A stretch of DNA of 64,000 bases from Alphaproteobacteria bacterium (GTDB lineage: Bacteria > Pseudomonadota > Alphaproteobacteria > Sphingomonadales > Kordiimonadaceae), in NCBI GenBank assembly GCA_013372975.1, contig JABXIS010000004.1, positions 102,163-166,162 of the forward strand. Reading direction: 5' to 3'. This document shows, piece after piece, positions 57,622-64,000 of the stretch. The translations under genes were made by a program, and so were the position numbers. Under the pieces are notes generated by a model. That model worked only from the letters and a program-made list of their open reading frames with translations. It searched no databases and had not been told where the DNA came from. The first letter of the stretch is position 1, and each line of letters opens with the position of its first letter.

Positions 57622-58708
57622 ATGCGGGAGGCCTGCTATTCGCCGACTTCAAAAATCGCTTCTGGAACAGTTGCAGATCAATGACCTTGAAATCTCTCAA
57701 CGGTTTGATTTACTTGGGCTTACCAGGGAAGACCTTACACGCCTCAGCACCCTTCAGGAAAAGATCTGCGCGCTGATCGATGCTATCGTCGATGAGTTCT
57801 ACATGCATCAGACAGAGATAGATGAAGTGACCTTGCTGATTGGTGATTCAGAAACCATGGCGCGCCTGAAACGCGCCCAGCATGACTATATCCTCGATCT
57901 TTTTTCGGGCCAGTACGATACTGACTATGTCAACAACCGGCTACGCATTGGCATGGTGCATAAACGGATCGGTGTAGAACCCAAATTATACCTGGCCGCC
58001 ATCCGGTCGCTGAAAGAAATTTTGGCCCGTGTGATCCGTGCGCTGGTACAAGACCCTCTGGAAGCACGCGAGACTGTCGACACGCTAGACAAGCTGATCT
58101 ATTTCGACACCACCCTTGTGTTCGACACATACATCCAAGGGCTGATCAGCGAAATTGATAGCGCAAGGAAAAGAACAGAACTGTATGCGCAAGGCCTGGA
58201 ACAAAAAGTTGCTGAACGAACCCAACAACTGGAAGAACTTGCCCGCAAAGACCCGCTAACGGGGCTGTTTAACAAAGGGGCGTTGTCAGAGGTACTGGAG
58301 CGCGAAATCGCTGCAGCCAGGCGAAGGAAAAGCAGCCTGTCCTGTGCTTATTTTGATGTGGACGACTTTAAAACCATCAACGATACAAAAGGCCATCAAT
58401 TTGGCGACATGGTAATCAAGGCCGTTGGTACCGCAATCATTGAGAATATCAGGGACATCGACATTGGTTGCCGATATGGCGGGGATGAATTTTGTATCTT
58501 TTTCCCTGATTGTGAGCCCTCAGGTGCCGAAGCTGTATGTAAACGCATCATAAAAGCCTTTAATGAAAAATTCCCGAAAATGACCCTAAGTATCGGGGTC
58601 AGCCAATATGATGATGACAATGTCTTTTCAGCACAGGCACTGATATCAGAAGCCGATGCCAAGATGTACGAATCCAAAGAAATAAGCGGGTCCCATATTT
58701 CACTATAG
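57622..58708 (+). CDS. Globin-coupled GGDEF diguanylate cyclase (possible frameshift at start)
   Basis: A haem-globin sensor domain (SQRFDLLGLTREDLTRLSTL; proximal-His region MVHKRIGVEPKLYLAA, about residues 40-180) is followed by a coiled linker and a GGDEF domain with GCRYGGDEFCIFFPD. It should make c-di-GMP in response to oxygen or NO. The only good start, ATG 57622 with AAAGGGGG seven bases upstream, is one base out of frame: it would stop after 20 codons unless one A is lost from the A5 run at 57651-57655, which joins it to the globin frame as MREACYSPTSKSLLEQLQIND. Without that, the protein would need a TTG (57671) or rare start. The continuous frame itself opens at GTG 57527. Confidence 0.8.
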
Positions 58709-58735
58709 GCGACTGAACTTTCCCACCACCCCATC

Positions 58736-58767
58736 AAAAAAAAGGGGCGCCAAATTGGCACCCCTTT
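58736..58767 (-). terminator. Rho-independent terminator between convergent genes
   Basis: AAAGGGG/CCCCTTT arms with inner GCCAA/TTGGC pairing; on the minus strand TTTTTTTT follows, so it ends the scoA-scoB transcript about 30 bases after its stop. Confidence 0.85.
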
Positions 58768-58795
58768 ACAAAAACAATATAAGTGTAAAAGCCCG

Positions 58796-59425
58796 CTAGC
58801 CGATAATAGCAGCCTCTGTTTTCGCTTTCACCTCATCCATCGTTACATCTGGCGCAAGCTCAATAACCTTCAAGCCACCATCGACCACATCAAAAACACC
58901 CAGGTTTGTTATGATGCGGTCTACCACACCAGTACCGGTAAGCGGCAATGTGCATGATTTAAGAAGCTTGGGATCTCCGGCTTTGTTGGTGTGGTCCATG
59001 ATCACGACAACGCGCTGGACACCGGCCACAAGGTCCATCGCACCGCCCATGCCTTTCACCATCTTGCCCGGGATCATCCAGTTCGCAAGATCACCATTTT
59101 CGGCAACTTCCATAGCACCAAGAATGCTGAGGTTGATATGACCGCCCCTGATCATGGCAAAACTGTCCGCCGAAGAAAAATAACTTGAGGTTGGCAACTC
59201 TGTGATGGTTTGCTTCCCTGCATTGATCAGGTCGGCATCCACCTCGTCCTCAAATGGGAAAGGTCCCATGCCAAGCATCCCGTTTTCCGACTGCAGCGTT
59301 ACATGCATGCCTTCCGGGATATAATTGGCAACTAGCGTGGGAATGCCAATCCCAAGGTTCACATAAAAACCGTCCTGAAGTTCGCGCGCGGCACGTGCCG
59401 CCATCTGGTTCCGATCCCAAGACAT
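58796..59425 (-). CDS. scoB: 3-oxoacid CoA-transferase subunit B
   Basis: A 209-residue subunit that, with ScoA, moves CoA between succinyl-CoA and acetoacetate. The catalytic Glu is in [16 protein letters not shown] (about residue 45, SENG motif), and [22 protein letters not shown] is conserved. It starts within the scoA stop (TAATG, one-base overlap), so the two are translated together. Confidence 0.95.
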   Translation of the reverse strand: MSWDRNQMAARAARELQDGFYVNLGIGIPTLVANYIPEGMHVTLQSENGMLGMGPFPFEDEVDADLINAGKQTITELPTSSYFSSADSFAMIRGGHINLSILGAMEVAENGDLANWMIPGKMVKGMGGAMDLVAGVQRVVVIMDHTNKAGDPKLLKSCTLPLTGTGVVDRIITNLGVFDVVDGGLKVIELAPDVTMDEVKAKTEAAIIG

Positions 59426-60129
59426 TATGCTTCCTCCCGGCTGCGCGTAGTGCGCTGCTCGATACGTTTCTCGAAACTACCCTTGATAATGCGCTGAACA
59501 AAAATACCGGGTGTGTGGATGTGATCTGGATCAATTTCACCTGGCTCGACCAGTTCTTCCACTTCAACAACCGTCACTTTGCCAGCCGTAGCCATCATCG
59601 GATTGAAATTGCGGGCCGTTTTGCGGAACACGAGGTTGCCTTCCGTATCCGCTTTCCAAGCCTTCACAATTGATACATCGGCAGTAAGGCCAGTTTCCAT
59701 GATGTATGTTTCACCATCAAAGTCTTTGTGCTCCTTACCTTCCGCGATCAGCGTTCCAACGCCGGTTTTGGTATAGAAACCTGGAATACCGGCACCGCCA
59801 GCGCGGATACGTTCAGCCAGAGTACCCTGTGGGTTAAACTCAAGCTCAAGTTCGCCATCAAGATACTGGCGTTCGAATTCCTTGTTCTCTCCAACGTAGG
59901 AAGAGATCATCTTCTTGATCTGTTTCGCGTCCAGAAGCACACCAAGGCCAAAACCGTCCACACCGCAGTTATTGGAAATAACCGTAAGGTCTTTCACGCC
60001 TGCCTTGTGCGTTGCTGCAATCAGGTTTTCCGGAATACCGCAAAGGCCAAAGCCGCCAGCCATCATGGTCATGCCGTCAAACAGCAAACCATCAAGTGCC
60101 GCTTCCGCACTATCAAAAACTTTTTTCAT
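59425..60129 (-). CDS. scoA: 3-oxoacid CoA-transferase subunit A
   Basis: A 234-residue subunit starting [21 protein letters not shown]. The [15 protein letters not shown] and [14 protein letters not shown] blocks and [16 protein letters not shown] are diagnostic. ATG 60129 with GGGAG upstream is preferred over 60159. Ketone-body or butyrate use is the likely role; no related catabolic gene is adjacent. Confidence 0.95.
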   Translation of the reverse strand: MKKVFDSAEAALDGLLFDGMTMMAGGFGLCGIPENLIAATHKAGVKDLTVISNNCGVDGFGLGVLLDAKQIKKMISSYVGENKEFERQYLDGELELEFNPQGTLAERIRAGGAGIPGFYTKTGVGTLIAEGKEHKDFDGETYIMETGLTADVSIVKAWKADTEGNLVFRKTARNFNPMMATAGKVTVVEVEELVEPGEIDPDHIHTPGIFVQRIIKGSFEKRIEQRTTRSREEA

Positions 60130-60385
60130 CACTGACTCCCGCTTGAAAAATAGGGACACAGGGTGCCGTTAATTGCCGCCAAGCCAATCAAACCGGCGGT
60201 TTGCCACCAGATACCGTCAATTAGTTTCACATGCAACAAATTGTTGGCAGACTTCCCTGCTTTGTGATCATCTATCGGTCATCTTGAAGCCATTGTTAAG
60301 CCATATTATATTGATCGAATACATAGATAAAACTAATGGCAGTGCGTAAAGCATCTGCCGGAATGACAGCGAACGGAGAAATCAC

Positions 60386-60655
60386 GTGGTACGTATATTG
60401 TGCCGGATAATTGGGGGTGCCTTCTGCTTTTTTGGCATTCTGGGCATACTGACCCCAATACCCTTTGGGCTTATCTTTTTCGTGATTGGCCTTCTGTTCC
60501 TGATTCCAACCACCCCTTCGGTTGCACGCCTCGTACGCCGTGCACGTGGCAGGTTTGCGACCTTTGACCGGGCGATGGACGCGATGACCCGTCGGGCGCC
60601 AGCGCCTTATCGCCGGGTGCTCCGCCGCACCGAAGTTGGCAATTTCGACTGGTAA
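60386..60655 (+). CDS. Small basic membrane protein
   Basis: An 89-residue protein starting at GTG 60386 with GGAGAA upstream. Two close hydrophobic stretches (IIGGAFCFFGILGILTPIPFGLIFFVIGLLFLIP) form a helical hairpin, followed by an Arg-rich cytoplasmic tail (VRRARGRFATFDRAMDAMTRRAP). It resembles small PGPGW-type membrane proteins, but the PGPGW motif itself is PIPFG here. Function unknown. Confidence 0.65.
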   Translation: MVRILCRIIGGAFCFFGILGILTPIPFGLIFFVIGLLFLIPTTPSVARLVRRARGRFATFDRAMDAMTRRAPAPYRRVLRRTEVGNFDW

Positions 60656-60746
60656 TCTGCCGAAAGCTTCTCTGCTGACAAAAGCTGTCATCGGGGCCCT
60701 CGTATAAGGCTCTGACAAGACCCAAGTCAGACACGAGGAGCAAAAA

Positions 60747-61475
60747 ATGACAGACCTGACACTCTATGCCTACCCAACCATGCCTGGTTTCTTCAACGGA
60801 AGCCCCTATTGTGGCAAGGTTGATATATTGCTGAAGCTTGCGGGAATGGATTTCACGACCGAAATGCCAGAGAACCCCAAAGGCTTCTCAAAAGGCAAGC
60901 TGCCTGTCCTGAAAGACGGCGATGAAATTATCGAAGATAGCGAGTTCATCCGCCTACACCTGATTGAAAAATACGGCGCAACGCTCGACCAAGGCTTATC
61001 GAATGATGCCAAGGCCGTGGGCCACGCTGTATGCCGCATGCTGGATGAACGAACCATTTACGGGCTGGCTTGGTCCCGCTGGGTGGAAGATGAAGGCTGG
61101 GCACAGGCAAAGGAGCTTTTCCTGGAAGGTGACCCAAACGGAATCGGGGAAACTATGCGCCGTGAAATCCGGGAGGGATATACTTTTGCAGGTTTCGGGC
61201 GGCACACTGCGGAAGAACAGCGGCAATTCATCAAATCGGATATTGATTGCATTGCAACTCTGTTAGGCGACCAAGACTGGTTCCTTGCCAATCAACCTAC
61301 TTATCTGGATGCAACAGTTTTCAGCTATATTGCGAACTTCTATGCCAGCCCCATCAAAACATGGTTGATCCCGATCACCGCAAAGCACGACAATCTGGTA
61401 GCCTATTTTGAACGCGGCATGGAACGCTGGTACCCTGAAGGCCTGCAGATGCTAAAGAGTATGGCTGCGGAGTAG
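60747..61475 (+). CDS. Glutathione S-transferase family protein
   Basis: A 242-residue protein with a thioredoxin-like N-terminal domain (about residues 1-80; KGFSKGKLPVLKDGDEIIEDSEFIRLHL, the cis-Pro and Ser-type glutathione-binding loop) and an alpha-helical C-terminal domain (TYLDATVFSYIANFYASPI). The substrate is unknown. ATG 60747 has GAGGAG upstream. A 9-bp hairpin without a T-run lies between it and the YciI gene (61491-61515). Confidence 0.88.
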   Translation: MTDLTLYAYPTMPGFFNGSPYCGKVDILLKLAGMDFTTEMPENPKGFSKGKLPVLKDGDEIIEDSEFIRLHLIEKYGATLDQGLSNDAKAVGHAVCRMLDERTIYGLAWSRWVEDEGWAQAKELFLEGDPNGIGETMRREIREGYTFAGFGRHTAEEQRQFIKSDIDCIATLLGDQDWFLANQPTYLDATVFSYIANFYASPIKTWLIPITAKHDNLVAYFERGMERWYPEGLQMLKSMAAE

Positions 61476-61529
61476 AAGCCCAATCAAACCTGCCGTCCCA
61501 CCAATTGGGGCGGCACAAGGGAACAAACC

Positions 61530-61820
61530 ATGTTTATCGTTTTTCTAAAACTCACCGGCGACAAAAGCCGTATTCCCGAGTTCATGGCAGACCACAAAGA
61601 CTGGATCGGGAAAGGCTTCAATAACGGCACCTTCCTCACGGTGGGCAATCTCGATGATGGTGCGGGCGGTGCCATTTTGGCGCATAATGTCACGCGCACA
61701 GAACTGGAAACTTTCCTGCAGGAAGACCCCTTCGTCACAGAAGGAATTGCAACACCCGAGGTTCATGAAGTAACACCAGCCCGCACAGACAGCAGGCTCT
61801 CTTTTCTAATGCCGACCTGA
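61530..61820 (+). CDS. YciI-family protein
   Basis: A 96-residue protein of the YciI-like (ferredoxin-fold) family. MFIVFLKLTGDKSRIPEFMADHKDWI has the conserved His that is the putative catalytic residue, GTFLTVGNLDDGAGGAIL is the core and LQEDPFVTEGIATPEVHEV the C-terminal block. Function unproven. It begins a close group with tag and the VOC gene. Confidence 0.9.
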   Translation: MFIVFLKLTGDKSRIPEFMADHKDWIGKGFNNGTFLTVGNLDDGAGGAILAHNVTRTELETFLQEDPFVTEGIATPEVHEVTPARTDSRLSFLMPT

Positions 61821-61834
61821 CGCAGGAGGACCCA

Positions 61835-62434
61835 ATGAGCAAAACATTTGAAGGCCCAGACGGACAACCCCGCTGCAGTTGGTGCGCCGCCACGCCTAAC
61901 TATATCCATTACCATGACAATGAATGGGGGTTCCCGGTTGCCGACGACATCCGCCTGTTTGAGAAAATCAGCCTTGAAGGATTTCAGTCTGGCCTTAGCT
62001 GGCTGACAATCCTGAACAAGCGGGAGAATTTCCGCGCTGCGTTCGCTGGCTTCGACTTCAATAAAGTCGCCATGTTTACTGAGGCAGACGTGGCACGACT
62101 GCTGGAAGACGCAGGCATCGTACGCCACCGCGGCAAGATCGAAGCCGTTATCAACAACGCCGCCCGGGCGCAGGAAATGGTTAAACAGGAGGGATCACTT
62201 GCACGCTTCTTTTGGCAATATGAAACACCGCCACCAGAAAACCCACAGACCGTCTCCACAACACCTGAATCGGTTGCCCTGTCGAAAGAGCTGAAAAAAC
62301 GTGGCTGGAAATTCGTCGGCCCCACCACTGTCTATGCCTTCATGCAGGCCATGGGGCTGGTGAACGACCATGGTGAGCAATGCGTAACGCGGCAGGCAGT
62401 CGCCCGTGCCCGCGCCGCCTTCAAGCAGCCTTGA
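61835..62434 (+). CDS. tag: DNA-3-methyladenine glycosylase I
   Basis: A 199-residue Tag enzyme that removes 3-methyladenine. RCSWCAATPNYIHYHDNEWGFPVADD carries zinc-binding Cys and His and the active-site region; FEKISLEGFQSGLSWLTILNKRENFR and FVGPTTVYAFMQAMGLVNDH (zinc ligands near the C-terminus) are diagnostic. ATG 61835 has AGGAGG upstream; 14 bases after the YciI stop. Confidence 0.97.
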   Translation: MSKTFEGPDGQPRCSWCAATPNYIHYHDNEWGFPVADDIRLFEKISLEGFQSGLSWLTILNKRENFRAAFAGFDFNKVAMFTEADVARLLEDAGIVRHRGKIEAVINNAARAQEMVKQEGSLARFFWQYETPPPENPQTVSTTPESVALSKELKKRGWKFVGPTTVYAFMQAMGLVNDHGEQCVTRQAVARARAAFKQP

Positions 62435-62470
62435 TCAATTACATGAACGATCCATCAAGGGAGACAAAAG

Positions 62471-62845
62471 ATGATCGGATATACGACAGTTGGTACAAAC
62501 GACATTGAAAAAGCATCGGCATTTTATGATGCCCTACTGGCTGAACTTGGCGCCAAGCGCACCATGGATTTCGATACCTTCAAGGTTTGGTCCACCGGCG
62601 ACGGCGCTGGTTTCTCGATTACACAGCCCTTCAATCAGGAAGCTGCAACCGTTGGCAACGGCGTGATGATTGCGCTGACGGCAGACAGCCCCGAAACAGT
62701 GGACCGATTGTATGCCAAGGCGATGGAACTAGGGGCAACAGACGAAGGCGCCCCAGGCCCACGCGGGGATGGTGGTTTTTATGCTGCCTATTTCCGGGAT
62801 ACAGACGGTAACAAGCTGAACTTCTTCCATTTTAATCCAGCTTAA
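62471..62845 (+). CDS. VOC (glyoxalase/dioxygenase fold) family protein
   Basis: A 124-residue protein with two beta-alpha-beta-beta-beta modules. TVGTNDIEKASAFYDALLAELG and the C-terminal GFYAAYFRDTDGNKLNFFHF fit the VOC superfamily; potential metal ligands include the His of the last strand. The reaction is unknown. It follows tag by 36 bases. Confidence 0.9.
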   Translation: MIGYTTVGTNDIEKASAFYDALLAELGAKRTMDFDTFKVWSTGDGAGFSITQPFNQEAATVGNGVMIALTADSPETVDRLYAKAMELGATDEGAPGPRGDGGFYAAYFRDTDGNKLNFFHFNPA

Positions 62846-62872
62846 AAGTTCCATAGAATTACTAGAAAGCAT

Positions 62873-62899
62873 CAGGCCCGGGGATACCGGGCCTGTTTA
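62873..62899 (+). terminator. Terminator after the VOC gene
   Basis: CAGGCCCGG (62873-62881) pairs with CCGGGCCTG (62887-62895) around GGATA, followed by TTTA. It separates the VOC gene from the convergent esterase-TPR gene. Confidence 0.7.
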
Positions 62900-62911
62900 C
62901 CCCTAACCAGA

Positions 62912-64000
62912 TTACTGGTCAGCTGCATTCTTGAAAGCCTCAAACTGTTCTTTGATTAAAGCAGTTTGGGCATGGGACTGTTCTTCTGCGAGCTTGATCG
63001 CACGCTTAAACTCAGCGGTCGCAGCATCCCTATTGCCTACTGTTTCATAGGTTTTGGCAAGACGGAAGCTTGCCCGCACTGATTGGGGATAGAAACCGAC
63101 AGTTTTCTGAAGCATCGCAACAGCATCATCATGCTTGCCGTTTTCTAACAGATAGCCAGCGTAACCCACGTAGCGGTGCTCATTCTCGAAGAACGCCCGA
63201 AACCTCTCAGAGAAAATTTCTACGGAATTTAATATCTCTTCAAAAAGTGGGAAATCGTTGCCTTCCGCCGCAATCCGCAACAACCACCAGATTGATTGCG
63301 GCGCAATACCCTCAGGGGTTCCGTAAATTTTTGCGCGCTGGGCATAATGCTTCTTGGCAAACTCAACGCCGCCCATTTCACGGAATTCTGCCGATGTTTG
63401 CGGCTTCAATGGCCGATAAGGGGCATGAAGATGGCTAAGGCCCGCCAAGAACAGCGGATACGGCGACGTAACATGATTGGCAATCAGATCGCCGCCTGCG
63501 GCAAGATGGCTCTGCCAGGAAAGCCCTTCTATTGCTTCATCCTGCAGCTTCTTCTCAAGCGCCTCTACGCCCCCGTTCACAACAGATTCGTTTTGGCTAA
63601 CACCAAAAAACAGGAACTTGGGGTCCGCTACTGAAACTTTGGAAAAATCATTGTTGTGCTCACCAATCGGAAACGGGCTGGAGGCAATATAAGCATCAAA
63701 CAAATCAGGCTGCTGCGCCAATACATACAGCGAGAAGGCTCCGCCATATTCCCAGCCCATCAGGGTACGGTGCGCGTTCGTGCGGAAATTCCCCTCAACA
63801 AAAGGGATCAGCTCTTCCCGAAGGAATGCTGCCAGCTTCTGGGAACCCTCGCCCCCTGGCTGAAGCAGGCCGAAGCGTTTGGGGTTTTCCATCTTCATCG
63901 CCACCAGAATAGAAGGCGGCATCTGGTCCTTTGACGCAAGGCGCTTCATCATGTCGGCTGCGAATGGGAAATACCACTGGCCTTCAGGCAAATAGACGAC
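62912..64000 (-). CDS. Esterase-fold protein with C-terminal TPR region (cut by window edge)
   Basis: The frame is open through position 64000 (VVYLPEGQWYFPFAA), so the start is outside; 362 residues are visible. The N-terminal part resembles the Fes/IroE esterase family (PF00756): FLREELIPFVEGNFRTNAHRT, DLFDAYIASSPFPIG and the late His in LIANHVTSPYPLFLAGL. The nucleophile elbow, normally GHSxGG, reads GWEYGGAF, with Glu where Ser should be. TPR-like helices follow from about residue 270 (RYVGYAGYLLENGKHDDAVAML, RASFRLAKTYETVGNRDAATAEF). It is probably catalytically altered or inactive. Confidence 0.8.
   Translation of the reverse strand, partial: VVYLPEGQWYFPFAADMMKRLASKDQMPPSILVAMKMENPKRFGLLQPGGEGSQKLAAFLREELIPFVEGNFRTNAHRTLMGWEYGGAFSLYVLAQQPDLFDAYIASSPFPIGEHNNDFSKVSVADPKFLFFGVSQNESVVNGGVEALEKKLQDEAIEGLSWQSHLAAGGDLIANHVTSPYPLFLAGLSHLHAPYRPLKPQTSAEFREMGGVEFAKKHYAQRAKIYGTPEGIAPQSIWWLLRIAAEGNDFPLFEEILNSVEIFSERFRAFFENEHRYVGYAGYLLENGKHDDAVAMLQKTVGFYPQSVRASFRLAKTYETVGNRDAATAEFKRAIKLAEEQSHAQTALIKEQFEAFKNAADQ

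Noticed and set aside
61491..61515. Hairpin between the GST and YciI genes as a terminator
   Set aside because: The stem is good (nine pairs with one wobble) but no T-run follows on either strand.

Overview
This 64 kb window is ordinary chromosomal DNA from an alphaproteobacterium. The evidence is a CcrM-type GANTC adenine methyltransferase gene whose upstream region is dense in GANTC sites, the order DUF721-DsbA-SMC divergent from mutY, several PAS_5 (PF07310-like) proteins, paired DUF465 proteins, an alphaproteobacterial cytochrome aa3 operon (ctaC-ctaD-ctaB-coxF-like-ctaG-ctaE-DUF983-surf1) and a tandem glycine riboswitch before gcvT. A Kordiimonas-like marine genus would fit, but the sequence alone does not fix the genus. 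I saw no rRNA, tRNA, CRISPR array, prophage or complete insertion sequence.

Layout. 1-4.8 kb: smc (cut by the left edge), two DsbA-like periplasmic thiol proteins, a DUF721 protein, divergent mutY, then DUF1801 and DUF442-phosphatase genes. 5-8.8 kb: an RTX/PPC secreted protein, ccrM and rnhB. 8.9-12.8 kb: a PAS_5 protein, a 650-bp gap with a chain of perfect hairpins and a short Arg-rich reading frame, an ArsR/SRPBCC pair, two DUF465 proteins and rmuC. 12.9-20.4 kb: a PhyH dioxygenase with a flavin reductase, glutathione peroxidase, an Old Yellow Enzyme and putA. 20.4-24.4 kb: radical SAM, MarR, nitroreductase and a REC-EAL regulator. 24.4-29.2 kb: the glycine cleavage operon gcvT-gcvH-gcvPA-gcvPB behind its riboswitch. 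29.3-32 kb: a candidate zinc uptake locus with a palindrome, a small His-containing protein and a ZnuD-like TonB receptor. 32-37 kb: lipoprotein, ispH-thrB-rnhA, a serine hydrolase and a PAS_5 protein. 37-44.6 kb: M28 peptidase, a two-domain DsbA protein, NfeD/SPFH, peroxiredoxin, DsbD-alpha, YqgE and a PAS_5 protein. 44.7-54.2 kb: a long minus-strand run of respiratory oxidase genes followed by thrC and an M16 peptidase. 54.5-64 kb: tldD, a PAS_5 protein, an orphan periplasmic binding protein, a globin-GGDEF protein, succinyl-CoA transferase, GST, YciI, tag, VOC, and an esterase-TPR protein cut by the right edge.

Most of the window is core metabolism and housekeeping, and I did not find a clearly new defence or secretion system. 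The observations most worth a second look are: a small gene inserted after surf1 and flanked by a 26-bp copy of the surf1 3' end; a structured minus-strand transcript at about 9.3-9.7 kb; six GANTC sites in 115 bp between ccrM and rnhB; a globin-GGDEF gene whose only good ribosome site and ATG are one base out of frame across an A5 run; a 17-bp palindrome before the zinc receptor locus; and an 11-bp inverted repeat bracketing the putA promoter region.
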